64,000 bases of DNA from Leptasterias polaris (GCA_037783415.1 JAZGTN010000054.1:1984001-2048000), one strand, 5' to 3'; positions 22,281-33,330 are shown, numbered from the stretch's first letter. Numbers and translations: made by a program. Notes: generated by a model not told the origin, from the sequence alone.

Positions 22281-25200
22281 CTATCGTTGTGACGTCCCTG
22301 GCTGGGGCGGGTTCTGCGCCAATGAGGATGTCCTGCTGGCTGCAGTCAGAACCGTCCTTCCCGCTCTGCCCTCCGTCTGGAGTACGTCCCTCAAGTAACA
22401 GTCGGTGAATGTATTTGGGGTCTTCCAGCAAGCCGCCTGTGTAATATCTTGTAAAGAAACACCTTTAAAAAACACCCAAGAAGTGGACGCTGCCCGGATC
22501 TCGTGGGCCTTCACCGCTCCCGACGTTGGCACGTTTGCGTCCGCCAGTATCGCCGCAACAAGCCACCGAGTAATGGTGTCGCGGGATGCCGGGCCATGCG
22601 GTGGGGTCGAAGTGACAAGCAATTGCGGGTGGCTACGAAGCGACTGTGTACGGCTGACATACCACTTCAGTGCCCTGACCGGGCACCAAAGCTTGTCCTC
22701 TCGGACCGACGAGTGAGCCTTAATGTCTGGCACAAAGATGTCTGGCGGGGAGAAGGTGTCAGACTGGTTCTTGGTCAAGAAACCCGTTGCGGGTATCAGT
22801 CGAACTCCACCCGGTTCCCACCGGATGTGGCCTGCCTCAGTAGTCAGGGAGTGCAGCTCACTACGTCGCCTCGACGTAGCTACAGCCAACAGAACGGTCA
22901 ACTTAATGGATAGGTGCAGCAGCGTTGCGCTACCCATTGGTTCATATGGTGGCTCTGACAACGTAGTCAGGACGCTGAAAAGGTCCCATGCAGGCACAAG
23001 CCTACGCACTGGGGGCGGGAGACAAACATCCCCCTAAGCAGTTGGCCGAGTGCCCGGTTGTCAGAGACGGAGGACCCGTCCGGGAACCTGTTATGAATAG
23101 CCGCAATAGCTGAACGATAGTTTTTAATCGTACCGGTCTGGAGGTCATCCTCAAAAAGGTACACTAAGAAATCTGCTACCTCCCCTACATTAGTATCGGG
23201 GGGATGTAGAGAACGCTGTTTGCACCATCGGTAAAAATGTCGTAGCCTGCTGTCATACACCTTTCTGGTGGATGCACGCCGGCTACATGCTGCGATCGCC
23301 GCAGCTCGTTGTGAAAAGCCTGCTGCGCAGAGTGACAGCACCCAGCACGTCAGGTGGAGATGCTGAGGTGCTGGGTGCTGGAGGCCCGAGCTGGGTTGGA
23401 AGAGGATGTCCGCCCTCTGGGGGAGGACCACCGGGCGGTGAACCAGTAATCTGGTCAGGCGGGTGAACCACGCCTGGCGAGGCCAAAAAGGAGCTATGAG
23501 GAGGATTTTGCAGTCCTCCTGCTCCAGTTTGGTGATGACCCGGGCGAGAGGCGAGATTGGGGGAAAAGCATACGCTAGGAGCCCGTCCCATTGAAAAGTC
23601 AGAGCGTCCCTCCGCCATGCATTGGGGTCGGGGCCCCTTGTGCGGTACAGCGGAAGTTGATGGTTGTTGCCTGAAGCGAACAGATCGACGTGTGGACGGT
23701 AGATCAGATGAAACAGCGACTGCACGACTTGAGGGAGCAATGTCCATTCCGTCGGGTGGATCCACCCCCTGGACAGAGCGTCGGCTGTGATATTCTCCTC
23801 GCCCGGGAGATGAACTGCCGTAAGGGAGATGTCGTTGCGCATACACCAATGAAGAAGTTCCCAGGTGTGGGCGCACAGTTGGGACGACCGAGTCCCCCCT
23901 TGGCGGTTGATGTACGCCACGACGGTGGTGTTGTCGCACTGGATCAGCACCGCCTGGCCCGCCACTGTCCTCCGAAACCGCTCGAGAGCGTTGAACACTG
24001 CTAACAGTTCGAGGACATTTATGTGGGTCGAGCTGTGCTCAGGACCCCAGCAACCCGCGACCTGGCGTTGGCCCAGGGTCGCCCCCCAGCCCGACAGCGA
24101 TGCATCCGTCGTGACAGTCAACGATGGTCGGAGCCTGCGGAAGGCCCGCCCCCCGACAGATTGGCGTGGATAAGCCACCACTGGAGGTGTGGGACCAGCC
24201 AGACCGAGGTCGGCACCAGATGGTCTATGCTGTGTCGACTGGGTCGGTAAAAGGAAAGCAGGTGGAGTTGTATCGGCCTCATACGAAGCCTGCAAAACTC
24301 GATGACATCCACCATGCTGGCCATTAGGCCCAACAGCCGGAGCCAAGCCCGGGCCGGGGCCCCTGACGCTGTCAAGAAGAGGGAAACACACTGTTTTAGG
24401 TTCTCCATGCGTTCCCCCGTGGGGCAGGCCAGTCCGACCCGAAGGTCAAGCGACGCTCCCAGGAACCGCGGGTACTGGGAGGGGTCCGGGTGGGATTTCT
24501 CGGTGTTTATGAGAAAACCCAGCTCGGCCGCGAGGCGCCATGTTAGAGCGAGCGCCGCTGCCATGGAGGCCCGGGACTGACCCACGATCAACCAGTCGTC
24601 GAGATAAGTAAAAATCGACACCCCCCCGCCGCCGTAGTGCGGCCCCTACCACCTTCACTAATCGGGTAAAGACCCGAGGGGAGGTGGAGAGACCGAACGG
24701 GAGCACTGAGAATTCGTATCGGACGTTCTTGTATTGGAACCGAAGGAATTCCCAGTGTTCCGGGCAGACGGGGACGTGAAGGTAAGCGTCTTTGAGGTCC
24801 AAGCTTGCCGCCCACGCCAGCGTCCGGATGGACTCCAAAGTGATTTTTAGAGTATCCATCCGAAAACGACTGGGCCGTATAAACCTGTTTAAAGGCTTGA
24901 GGTTCAGGATGGGACGCCAAGTGCCGGCCTCCTTCTTGGGAACCAAGAAGAAGGTCGACATAAACCCCGACCCTGTCTTTCCCGGTGTAAGTACATGAAC
25001 CGCCCTTTTTTCGATGAGCGACTGGATCTCCCCCTCGAGGGATAGGCGTTGGACCGGATCGGTCGGGATCGGCGTTGGCCGAACAAGCATTTCCGACGGA
25101 GGGGTGCTCGTGAATTCGATCGCGTAACCGCCAGCCACTGTACTGAGCACCCATCGGTCGGCCGTCACCCGAGCCCAGGACCCCGCAAAGTCGCGAAGGC

Positions 25201-25666
25201 GGCCCCCCACGGGTCCGACGATGGGAGGCCGCCGCGAGTCTAACCAGTCACTTCCGCCAGCCCCCGGGGTAACGGGGGGCTGGGGCCTGGAAGCCACGAC
25301 CAGCAGCTGGGCCTTGTTGTCCAGAGAACGGTTGGGGCTGCGCAGTGCGCGTTCCCACCGAACTTGCGGCCCGGTTACGAAATCCACCGCGTGCGGGCTT
25401 AAAAGGTTTACGCCAAGGGATGACAAAAGGTGTCTTGCCCTTGGCCTGTGGCGACTTGGTGGAAGAAGCAGCCGGTTTCTTAAGGTTGATCTTCTCGGTC
25501 GCCTTAAGACGTTTGGCCTCTGCCTGCATGAATTCCTCGAACTTCCCTGCAAAAAGGTCTCCGCCCGCCAAAGGCAGAGCCTCGAACCTCTTGCGGGCGC
25601 CCGGAGATGGAAGAAAAAGTGCGTCGAGGACATTACATCGACGCGCAGACGTGGCCAGAGTCGCAA
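22281..25666 (-). pseudogene. DIRS RT - RNase H - tyrosine recombinase region, frameshifted
   Basis: Frame 1 (25666-24446) carries RT blocks: VGGRLRDFAGSW, motif A LDLKDAYLHVP and motif B LPFGLSTSPRVFT. The catalytic YLDD (24595-24606) is in a second frame (24621-24118), separated at a G7 run (plus C7 near 24620). A third frame (24391-22967) holds RNase H, with TTDASLSGWGA, NVLELLAVFNAL, IQCDNTTVV and ITADALSRG giving D-E-D-D. It then holds the recombinase core-binding domain (STRKVYDSRLRHFYRWCKQR). A fourth frame (23009-22281) has the recombinase catalytic domain, with Arg in SRRRSEL, HEIR, and Tyr in TDCYLRDV. All active-site residues survive, so frameshifts near 24620, 24150 and 23010 are the only visible damage. 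The nominal 25666 start overlaps gag; the true RT start is unclear. Confidence 0.9.
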
Positions 25667-27363
25667 TCCGCGAGAACTGGTCCAACGCAGTCCTTAGCCC
25701 ATGGTCAAGGCAATGGAACGCCGCCATCAACATATCGGCGGGCACTGTGGTGTCTTCCTCACACCCCAGGGCTAGGTATTCGGTCAGGAGTAGAAGAAAG
25801 GACGTCGACCGCATACCAAACCGCGAGGCCACATCGAGCTTTCTCAGCGTTTCCTCAAACTTGTCACGGATCTTATCCGGGAACGCCCGCTTAGATGCGG
25901 TAGCCCCGCCATCGGCGACGAGCTTGTCCCTTACTGCGTCATGGAGGACGGGAGTGGCGAAGAATTTCTCGAAGTCCCCCTCCGGGAACTGGTAATACTC
26001 GCTCTCGCGAGAGGCGAAAGGACGCCATCTATCAGTGGTCATGACTGCCTGCATGCGGTCAATGCACACTTGGTCCAACGGCAGCCTGGGAAAAATCCGT
26101 CCTTTCCCTGCTGCTGGCCCCGTGCGACGTTTAAAGGTTTTCTTGGTCTGCTGTAGGAAGATCCAACACTTTAATCATATCACGCTGTACCAGATGCAAT
26201 TCTGTTTCTGTTATGGACAACCGTTGCAGCTGGGCGACCTCGTCTTCTTCCCCGGCAGACTCGCCGGAGCATGACGCACGGGTAGACACTGGGGACCAAG
26301 CGGGACCAACGGCACAGCGCCGCGGTCCGATGCGCAAGCCACCCCTTCGGCTGTAAACGCTGTCGATGGGTGGAGGCTTAACGCCGGTGGTGAGTTCAGT
26401 GCACGGCTAACCGTGTGTGGCAATTCGCTCTGGGCTATACCCAACCAACCGTGGTCAACGACCGATGGTTGTGGGGGCTGAACGACCGTATCCGGTGGGC
26501 CAACCCCGACGGGCATCTGCCGGGTGGCAGAGAGGGCCGACAGGGAGGTTGATATCGACTGAAAAGCCTGTAAAAACTCGACCTTGGAGATCGAATCGTC
26601 CCCCTTGCGACGTTTGTCGCGGTAGGACCGGTCCGATGACTCCCCGAGCTATTAGAAGATGAACGGCGCGAACGCCGTGCCTTCTTTTTCTTCTTGCTTT
26701 TCTTGTGTGACGTACGGCCACGGGAAGTCCCCGACGACACATCAGATGATGGTTGGGGAACTGGCACCCCCGAACACCGAGTAAACTGCGATGCCGTGGT
26801 GATCCCCCCGGAGCGAAACCCGGCCTGGGAACACTGCCCAACCACGCTCATATCCCCCCGGGCCAGCAGCGCCCCTGAACCCATAGGGTGGGCGGGCGCT
26901 GCGTGGGCCGGGAACCCGGTCAGCAGTCCGCCCCGGTCGCCTGTGCTGTACTCCACAGGACCAGGGGGACACGGGTGACTAGAGCCCACCGAGCCGTGAA
27001 TGCTTGCCCCATCGGACAGCTCTTTGCTCGGGGGAGGATCGAGGGGTAACAAGAGGCCCGGTATCTCGCCTCGTTTACCCTGTCGACCTTTCTTGGCTTT
27101 GGTTCCAGCATTAGGGGCCTGGGTAAGCCGCCCCTTGCCTGAACCCGCCTTACGTTTGGTAGTCCCGCTATCCTTGGCCGACACCAGGGACCGATTACTC
27201 GGATCCCCGACATCGCCAGCGGAACTGCCAGCACCCGTAGCTGGACGGTAGACTGGTCCGGCAACGTAACATCGCCGTCGCAGACTACCGAGGACTCGGT
27301 CTGTCCCGGGGGGGAGTATTTGCCCCCAGTTACAACAGAAGGAGTTCTCCCAAACCGTTTCAT
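25248..27363 (-). pseudogene. gag: DIRS gag-like ORF1, frameshifted
   Basis: The C-terminal 276 codons (26078-25248) are intact. They start MDQVCIDRMQAVMTTDRWRP and end in a Gly/Pro/Arg/Gln-rich, nucleic-acid-binding-like tail. Upstream, open segments in changing frames cover a start near 27363 (MKRFGRTPSVVTGG), a Lys/Gly-rich part, a basic Ser run (KKSKKKKKARRSRRSSSNS near 26690) and an acidic part (SGESAGEEDEVAQ near 26260). Frame changes near 27245, 26650 and 26280, and again before 26078, suggest one long ancestral ORF. ORF1 of DIRS elements encodes the particle protein. The 3' end overlaps the RT frame by about 400 bases. Confidence 0.75.
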
Positions 27364-27531
27364 AATCAGTTCTATACACTCAACAAGAAAAAAAAACACT
27401 CTACACCAATAGTTCCACGAACTAAAAATCTTTATTTATCACTAGAAAATCTCTCAACGCAATAAAAACAGGAATAAAAGACGAATGATAACGGAGCTAT
27501 CGAAAAGACGTCTTACCCGACCTGCCGCTAA

Positions 27532-27683
27532 GAGAAAAGAGGAGGATCACGCGGTATACCGCGGGGCACTATGGGTAGGCCAATAGAGGGCGCTATGTTA
27601 AATCTTAGCGGTATTACCTGCCGGGATAGGGAAATATGCAAAAATAGTATTGAGCTCTACAAGTAAGTATGAGTGAAGTAGAC
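27532..27683 (+). repeat. DIRS inverted terminal repeat, 5' end of element
   Basis: Inverted partner of 21776-21926. It carries a CTCF-like core at 27580-27594 (plus) and an outward-pointing CAAGTAAGTAT donor-like site at 27660-27670. The outer tip GAGTGAAGTAGAC is mirrored in the internal complementary region. It sits about 165 bp upstream of the first gag codons, so it probably holds the element promoter. Confidence 0.92.
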
Positions 27684-28020
27684 CTGTTACTTACAGAAAC
27701 AGAATTAAACCATACCCCAGGGATGACATACTACCCTCTCCAGACGGCTGGTAGCTGTGGCGTTCCCGGTCATCAGACCAAACTTATGAACATATTGCTT
27801 TTAAGCTCACCTATCAGTAGCTCTGGGTAGTCTTCCGTTTTGATCAAACTATCGACTTGCTGTCCTAAGATGATGTCACCCGCTGAATGTTACCTAATTT
27901 CATCTCATTAAAATTCTTATTCAAATATATTCAAATATTGTGTGCCCTATGGTTACTTCTGTTCTAAATTCACTCTCCAAATTTGTTGGCACTTGGTTCG
28001 CACATTTATCTTTTTTATAG

Positions 28021-28164
28021 GGTCCGTCAACATGTTGACGATCGACAAATTCCTAAATCGACTATCGAATGTTATCGTCATATCGATTATTCCTCATGTA
28101 CAATAGAAAATCATAGACATCACTTGGTACCACGGAAGCCCAAACGGATGAAATCCACCACATA
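28021..28164 (+). CDS. Unnamed small gene, candidate coding exon 2
   Basis: This 144-nt exon has a textbook acceptor (TTTATCTTTTTTATAG) and donor (GTAAGTTC). Starting with the base that completes the exon-1 codon, it is open throughout. It encodes 47 codons, beginning VRQHVDDRQIPKS and ending in the basic run VPRKPKRMKSTT. The middle contains a C-x9-C pair and several His (IENHRHHL). It ends in phase 2, as does exon 1, so the reading frame continues into the exon at 29603. No family is recognised. The joint evidence of strong splice sites on both sides and matching phases makes this more than a chance ORF. Confidence 0.6.
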
Positions 28165-29602
28165 GTAAGTTCAAAAATATAATGTAGGTTAGGGCCTACT
28201 GAGTCCCCAGATCTGTTATTTTTACTGTCTCCAAACAAATTTTGGTTATGCAGTATAAAATGCACCCATTTTCCAAAAGATAGAGTCATTGTGCAGGTGA
28301 AATAAATTACAAGTCTCTAAACTCACACATGTTAAAATGGTGTAAAATTTCATTTTATGTTACTCCGAAATTTTGTACATGACGTCTTGGGTATGAACAA
28401 CTGCGTCTGTACTTTCCTGAGAGGAATTTCTGTGTCATTAAAAAAAGGCATATCCAATGACTGATTATTATAAAATTCAGGAATGAACGCAAAGGCATCA
28501 ATATTTACGACTGGGCCAAAAGTGCCAAGTTTTATTGTAACATTGTCATCAAAATGCAAGACTTTAGTTTTGTTATGAATGGCCACAACGTATACGTCGA
28601 TTTGTGCCCTATAGAAGTCTTTAGTATTGACGCTAACTATTTCCGATAGATTCGCAATGTGCGGCCCAATTTTTTTGTAAATATTGACGCCAATGTTTAT
28701 GACAAATTTACGACTTTAATATAAAAATGACGTAAATATTCAGCAAATCTTCTAGCCTTCTTTGATACATTTTCTGTCGGCAAACTGTGAGGTCCAGATT
28801 TTCCGAGAGATTTCTTCAAGGGCCTGATATTCTTTTTGATGTTTCGTTTCCCAACTAAGACTTTACATGCCTGTTGAAGCAAAACATTTTAAGTAAACAC
28901 CCCCCCCCCTTTTTGTTCATAAGAAAAATGCCACCGCAGGAAAAGCCTGGGCAAAAGTCTTCTTCGAGGATTTTTTTAAAAAGTTAACTATAGTCCTTAG
29001 AATAAGAGAAACAGCTAAACAGGGCAGCGATTGCAAGAAACATGACATTGTGAACCTACTATAATTTGGCAGTCTTTATTTAAAATAGCCGGAGACTGAA
29101 AGCAGACACAAAAATACCGGACACTCGAGCTTGCATCCCATACAAGGTGAGACGAGCTAGTTAGGCGACAGTATAACTAAGATGGCGCTAATAAAGTACA
29201 GCTGGAGAAAAAGAACGCAATCCGAAGGCTTGGCCTTTCATTTTACTACTAACCGCTACTTATTGTTTGCGGTTAAAACTGGCCGACCAATGAGGGCAAT
29301 GCGGCAAAGGCCTTTGTAGGCTGCCGCCAGAAGCAGCTTCGGTGGAAAAATGTTACAAGTTATTCTGTTGTCAAAGTGTCCATCTTTTAGGGCGTCATTG
29401 ATGTCTGTGTTTGGGTGTGAGTACAATCGAGTGGATGGTGGATCAAAGGAAATAATATTTACTCAAACCATGAGGCACAAAGGTTCAACAAAACTCCCTA
29501 CGACCTTTTCCCGAGAACATCACGGCCAAGCTTAACCAATGACATCTCAGGCAGATGCCGAAATGATAATGCGGGAAACTAAGAACCTCTTATTATTTTC
29601 AG
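28165..29602. other. Intron 2 of the unnamed gene
   Basis: No convincing exon. Poly-C run at 28902-28912. An ATGGCG in good context at 29181 opens 46 codons without a family match. Confidence 0.45.
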
Positions 29603-29650
29603 TCATGGACACAAATTGCAGAGGCCGACTCGCTTTTCATTTCACAATAG
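29603..29650 (+). CDS. Unnamed small gene, candidate coding exon 3
   Basis: A strong acceptor (CTTATTATTTTCAG) is followed by T, which completes a Tyr codon left by exon 2. The frame then reads HGHKLQRPTRFSFHN. The donor at 29651 (AATAG then GTATTA) is weak. If it is not used, the frame runs on to a stop near 29825, through sequence related to a dispersed repeat, which would be an odd C-terminus. The exon is 48 nt and again phase 2 if spliced. It lies about 360 bp from PIK3C3 exon 3 on the opposite strand. Confidence 0.5.
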   Translation, partial: SWTQIAEADSLFISQ

Positions 29651-30006
29651 GTATTACAAGATAAAAAAACCAAAACACCTGGGGTGTTTGTCGATAATCT
29701 TACCCCGAGTAAGGCATGGACCCCAAAAAAGTAATTTTGATTACATCGGTAAAACAGCGGGCCATCAAAGCACTGTACATTCTCGGGCAATCCCGCAAAA
29801 TGTCGCGCGGGTATTACAAGTTTAGCGCGTGGAGGTTCACGCATGAGTTACCGCGAAAACATACCGACGGCTTGTTCACTCTTTTTTAAAACTTGTTTGA
29901 CGCGTAAACTTCAACGCCAATTGTCGCGTATGTTTTATCGCGCAGAGTCTACTAAATTTCGGGCCGTACTATGTACATGTATACCGTGATAAATTTTTGA
30001 ACTTAC

Positions 30007-30064
30007 CTTTGCATTTCTTGGTAAATCGCTGTATTTCACAGGAAGTGTTAGCCATTCATTCCAG
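30007..30064 (-). CDS. PIK3C3: PIK3C3/VPS34 coding exon 3 (C2 domain)
   Basis: This 58-nt exon has acceptor TTTGATAG and donor GTAAGTTC on the minus strand. Joined to the two leftover bases of exon 2 it reads Asn and then WNEWLTLPVKYSDLPRNAK, almost identical to the same C2-domain stretch in vertebrate VPS34. It ends in phase 0. The following exon, expected to encode an IWDVYGP-like segment, was looked for to the left and not recognised. Intron 3 therefore spans at least 30 kb, or a short exon has been missed. The plus-strand gene at 20744-30510 overlaps this region in antisense. Confidence 0.94.
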
Positions 30065-30362
30065 CTATCAAACAGAAAGAAACCAACAAACAAATAACAA
30101 AAATAACACCTTGACAAAGTTAAAGATGTTAGGTCCCATTTTTGGCCAATTTAATACGGACAATTTAAAATAAAGTTTCAAATAGCTATTTTTATAGATC
30201 AGAGAAAGTAACAAGCTTCCATTCCACCAGTTAATGCTGGGCACCGAATTTGAAAATTGTAACTCTTTGAGAGTATCATTTGAACAAATAAATCCTGACT
30301 TACCAAAGCCAAGAGAACAAAGATTCTCTTGGAAGTACTGGGATTTGTTGTTCTCTATCGAG

Positions 30363-30510
30363 AAAATACCACACCCTAAATGTCAAAACCTGCGCCAGGA
30401 GACACGGCTGCCAATTGGGTCCATGGCAAAAACCAATCTCGGTCCGCTCAGACTTACCTCCATCGAGTAAAAATACAATGAAATACAATCATCCATTTTT
30501 TACTGGTTGA
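30363..30510 (+). CDS. Unnamed small gene, possible terminal exon 4
   Basis: After a pyrimidine-rich stretch (TTGTTGTTCTCTATCGAG) an open frame runs to TGA at 30508. It is in the phase required by exon 3. A second possible acceptor at 30398 keeps the same frame. The end of the peptide, with GPWQKPISVRSDLPP and KYNHPFFTG, looks like ordinary protein. No AATAAA was seen soon after the stop, and a competing frame is also open here, so this exon is tentative. With it the whole protein would be about 127 residues. Confidence 0.33.
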
Positions 30511-30779
30511 GGTATATTGCACGAAAAAAATCCACCAAAGATTAGTAGTAGATTTTTAAAAACTAAAATTGAATTGTCTGAATTCCGACGTTAAATCTCA
30601 TCCAATGCCCAAACTATTTTGCGTGTTACATACATGTACATGTGTTTTGTGCTTTGTCTGTGGCATGTAAACAAAAGTCTGTTTATCATTTGGAAACTGC
30701 ATCATCTTTCAACATTCCTTCAGAGAAAAAATTGCAACTAGAAATTCAGTTTTTGTTATTTACAAAAACTAGGTGTTTG

Positions 30780-31530
30780 TGAGTGGTGTCATGAAAAGAT
30801 GATCAAATTAAATGATGGAGACATTTCACCTTTAACTTGAAACAATGGCTTTTGAAGAATTTCTCCTTTTAACTTCCGGTTTGAATGGGAAGTCAGGGTT
30901 TTAAAAATGAGGTCATATTCTGGGTAGGAATTGTCAAGTCGTTATATACTTTTCGAGCTATGTATAGATTACAAAAACCAAAGTGGGATACAGGATAATT
31001 TTTTCAAACATTAAACTTCAACTTCTGGTTTCTACCAGAAGCCAAGGTAAAATGAGGTCACATTTTGAGTAGTGTTAGTTAAGTTTGTAAAGAACTTTCC
31101 AATGAAGATTAGATAGTAAAATACCAATGTGTGGATCAGGAGTTATGTTTTTGTCAAACACTGAAGTTCAACTTCCGGTTTGAACCGGAAGTCACGATCA
31201 AATTGGGTCACACTCTGTGTGGCAATTGTTAAGTTGCTAATTACTTTTCCAATTATGTAGATTGCAAAAATTCCAATGTGTAGTTTAGGTGATTTTTTCA
31301 AACATTAAATTTTGACTTCCAGTTTCAACCAGAAGTGAAAGTGGAACGAGTGCATATTACATTGTATGTATAGATACCAAAATTCAATGGGTGGTTCAGG
31401 AGTTATGTTTTTTTCAAATATAAAACTCCATCTTCAAGATTGCACTAGAAGTCAAGGTCAAATGGGGTACACTAAGTGTAGTGTTTGTTAAGTTGTTAAA
31501 TACTTTTCCAATGATGTATGTTTTGTGTAG
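30780..31530 (+). repeat. Dispersed CRE/ETS-rich repeat family, cluster 4 (tandem ~140-bp units)
   Basis: Four to five units, each with ACTTCCGGTTTGAA...GGAAGT (best at 31171-31193), GGGTCACACTCTGTGTG, a CTTTTCCAATGATG word, and CAATGTGTGGTTCAGGAGTT. It starts after ACTAGGTGTTTGTGAG at 30769. Further decayed pieces continue to 32210. The stretch 31530-32220 has no supported gene. Confidence 0.7.
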
Positions 31531-32280
31531 TAAATGACTGTTGATCATGTCTTGCACTGGGTCTGTCTGGACACGCTGGGGTACAGGTGTCTACTGTCCA
31601 AAGCAGGCTCTGATCCTTTCAGACTGTATCACCTTAGGGTTCTGTTTGCACTGGAGTGCTGTCCTTTTCAGTCAGACTTTGGAAGCAGAAAGGTCAAACG
31701 GAAATCAACAACCCGAACTGGATCCCCTGTGATGTGACACACCAGCGTTAGAAATTGAAAGAAGTAGGCCTAACTGGGTTTTAAAATCTGTGGAGAGTAC
31801 ATGTATCGTTTGAAGGTTTTTAATAACTGCCAATCACAAAATACAATCGTTGCCATTTTATAATATTTAACTACTCTATGGCTCACAGCATACAGTTTCA
31901 ATTATTTGCGATTATTGTCAAGGATACGTCCACCATCCACAAAAGGGAGACAAGGGGACAGTCTATGTGTAGATCACAGTTCACTCACCATTGTGAATGT
32001 GCGAGTCATTTTATACAAAAATTAAATTGCAATCAAAAAGAAGGATCTGATGAAGAAGAAAAAAACAAAAAACAAATTAAGTTTTTTGGTTAGTTACAAA
32101 AACAAGGTATTCGTGAGTGATTTCATCAAATTGTGATTGAATGAATTGGTGACAACATTTTACCTTATCAATCCAATGTGTGGTTCAGGAGCTAGATTTT
32201 TCCCAATATAACATTTTACTCCCCCCCCCCCCCCCCCCCACTATTCTCTAGTTCCAAAAAAAGAATCAACCAAAACAGCC

Positions 32281-32934
32281 CAACTTAACTTGATACCACT
32301 ACAGACGTCCAATGCCCGACAGTGCATTGAGAACTTTAGGCACTTGGATCTCCAACCTCGATTGGCTAGAAGTAACATCAAAACACGACGTCAACTCACA
32401 GTGCGAAAGTTTTACAAATACCTAACTTTCAACCATTTACAAATTTATTCCCAATCGCATAGCCAAACTACACTCAAATGATAAACCATGGATGTCTGCA
32501 GGAATAAAAGCTCTTATTCGTGACCGACAAATTGCATTTCATAATGGTGATATTTTGAACTGGAAGCGTCTGAGAAATAAGGTAAAAACTTCTAATGCCA
32601 AAGCAAAAACTGAGTACTATGTATGCGGCCCGCATTCAACGTCGTATGCGGCCCGCATTCAACGTCTAAAACACAGCAACCCCTCAGCATGACATGATAT
32701 TCGTGTTTTAACTGGGAAGTTCATAAGTCTATGGCCAAGGTTTGCCAAAAAGCGTATAGTGGGCCTGGCGGTATTTCTGCATGAATCGTCTGCAAATTTT
32801 CTGTTAAACTAGCGACACCACTCGCCCACATTATAAACTCCTCTTCTCCAACAAGGTAAAGTTCTAGATGAATGGAAATAAGCGATAGTTATCCCCATCC
32901 CCAAAACAAGCCCTCCGAGCGATGAGGGACTGGG
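32281..32934 (+). mobile_element. Decayed LINE fragment (linker to start of RT)
   Basis: The plus strand encodes PWMSAGIKALIRDRQIAFHN and WKRLRNKVK, typical of the stretch between endonuclease and RT of jockey/CR1/L2-type LINEs. Further on comes VLDEWK, a stop, then AIVIPIPKTSPPSD, the start of the RT domain. It has several stops and frameshifts. A 23-bp segment is tandemly duplicated at 32621-32666. The RT is cut at about 32934, where an oppositely oriented DIRS fragment begins. A poly-C tract lies at 32221-32239. Confidence 0.7.
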
Positions 32935-33330
32935 GCGGAAATTGTATATGAAGAGCCGATCCCACAGAATTACCAGAGCATCTGTCTGCCAAGCATATGG
33001 ATTGTACACCCTCAAGCAGTAGATCAGCAAACGGTTGTTGAGAGCCATGGTTAAGAGGTTGATGTGCAGTCGGTCGATCAGGAAGAAGATCGAGTGCACA
33101 ACCGACAGAAGTAGGGACCATTCCGTTGGGATGATAGGTCCCCGGGAAAGTTCTCCTCGCCCGGGAGATGTACTGCCGACAAGGTAATTTTGTGTAGGAT
33201 GCACCAGTGAAGGAGTTCTCAAGTCAGTGCACATAGGCGCGCTGACCGGTGATCGATGTAAGCCACCACTGTCCTGTTGCCGCAATGGTTGCAAAGTGCC
33301 CGACCGGAGCCCGAGGAAAGGAAGTGTTTG
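32935..33330 (-). mobile_element. DIRS fragment (RNase H to recombinase linker), decayed
   Basis: On the minus strand the segment IPTEWSLLLSVVHSIFFLID, then PYAWQTDALVILWDRLF, parallels the intact element at 23470-23760 (HPTEWTLLPQVVQSLFHLI and PNAWRRDALTFQWDGLL). An upstream part in other frames matches SPGRGE from the same region. Divergence is much higher than between the arms of the 21747-27684 copy, so this is an older insertion of a related family. Terminal repeats were not found. Confidence 0.72.

Larger units (their letters stand above)
21747..27684 (-). mobile_element. DIRS-type tyrosine-recombinase retrotransposon
   Basis: The element has the hallmark layout of DIRS elements. Inverted (not direct) terminal repeats flank gag, reverse transcriptase/RNase H and a tyrosine recombinase. 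An internal complementary region next to the 3' repeat joins the sequences of both outer ends. DIRS elements replicate through a circular DNA intermediate that the recombinase integrates, so no target-site duplication is expected and none is seen. GC content is clearly higher than in the AT-rich flanks. Internal 1-base frameshifts imply it is inactive or that the assembly has homopolymer errors. It lies in intron 1 of the plus-strand gene that starts at 20744. The left end borders a long poly-C tract (about 21746-21761). I saw no methyltransferase domain. Confidence 0.93.

Noticed and set aside
22079..26662. Many plus-strand ORFs over the DIRS region
   Set aside because: Shadows of the GC-rich minus-strand gag, RT and recombinase frames.
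29181..29320. AAGATGGCGC start-like sequence
   Set aside because: 46-codon frame with no recognisable protein or donor site in phase.
30300..30488. Minus-strand exon ending in GATGGAG|GTAAGT near 30459
   Set aside because: PIK3C3 exons 2 and 3 join perfectly without it and the peptide matches nothing.
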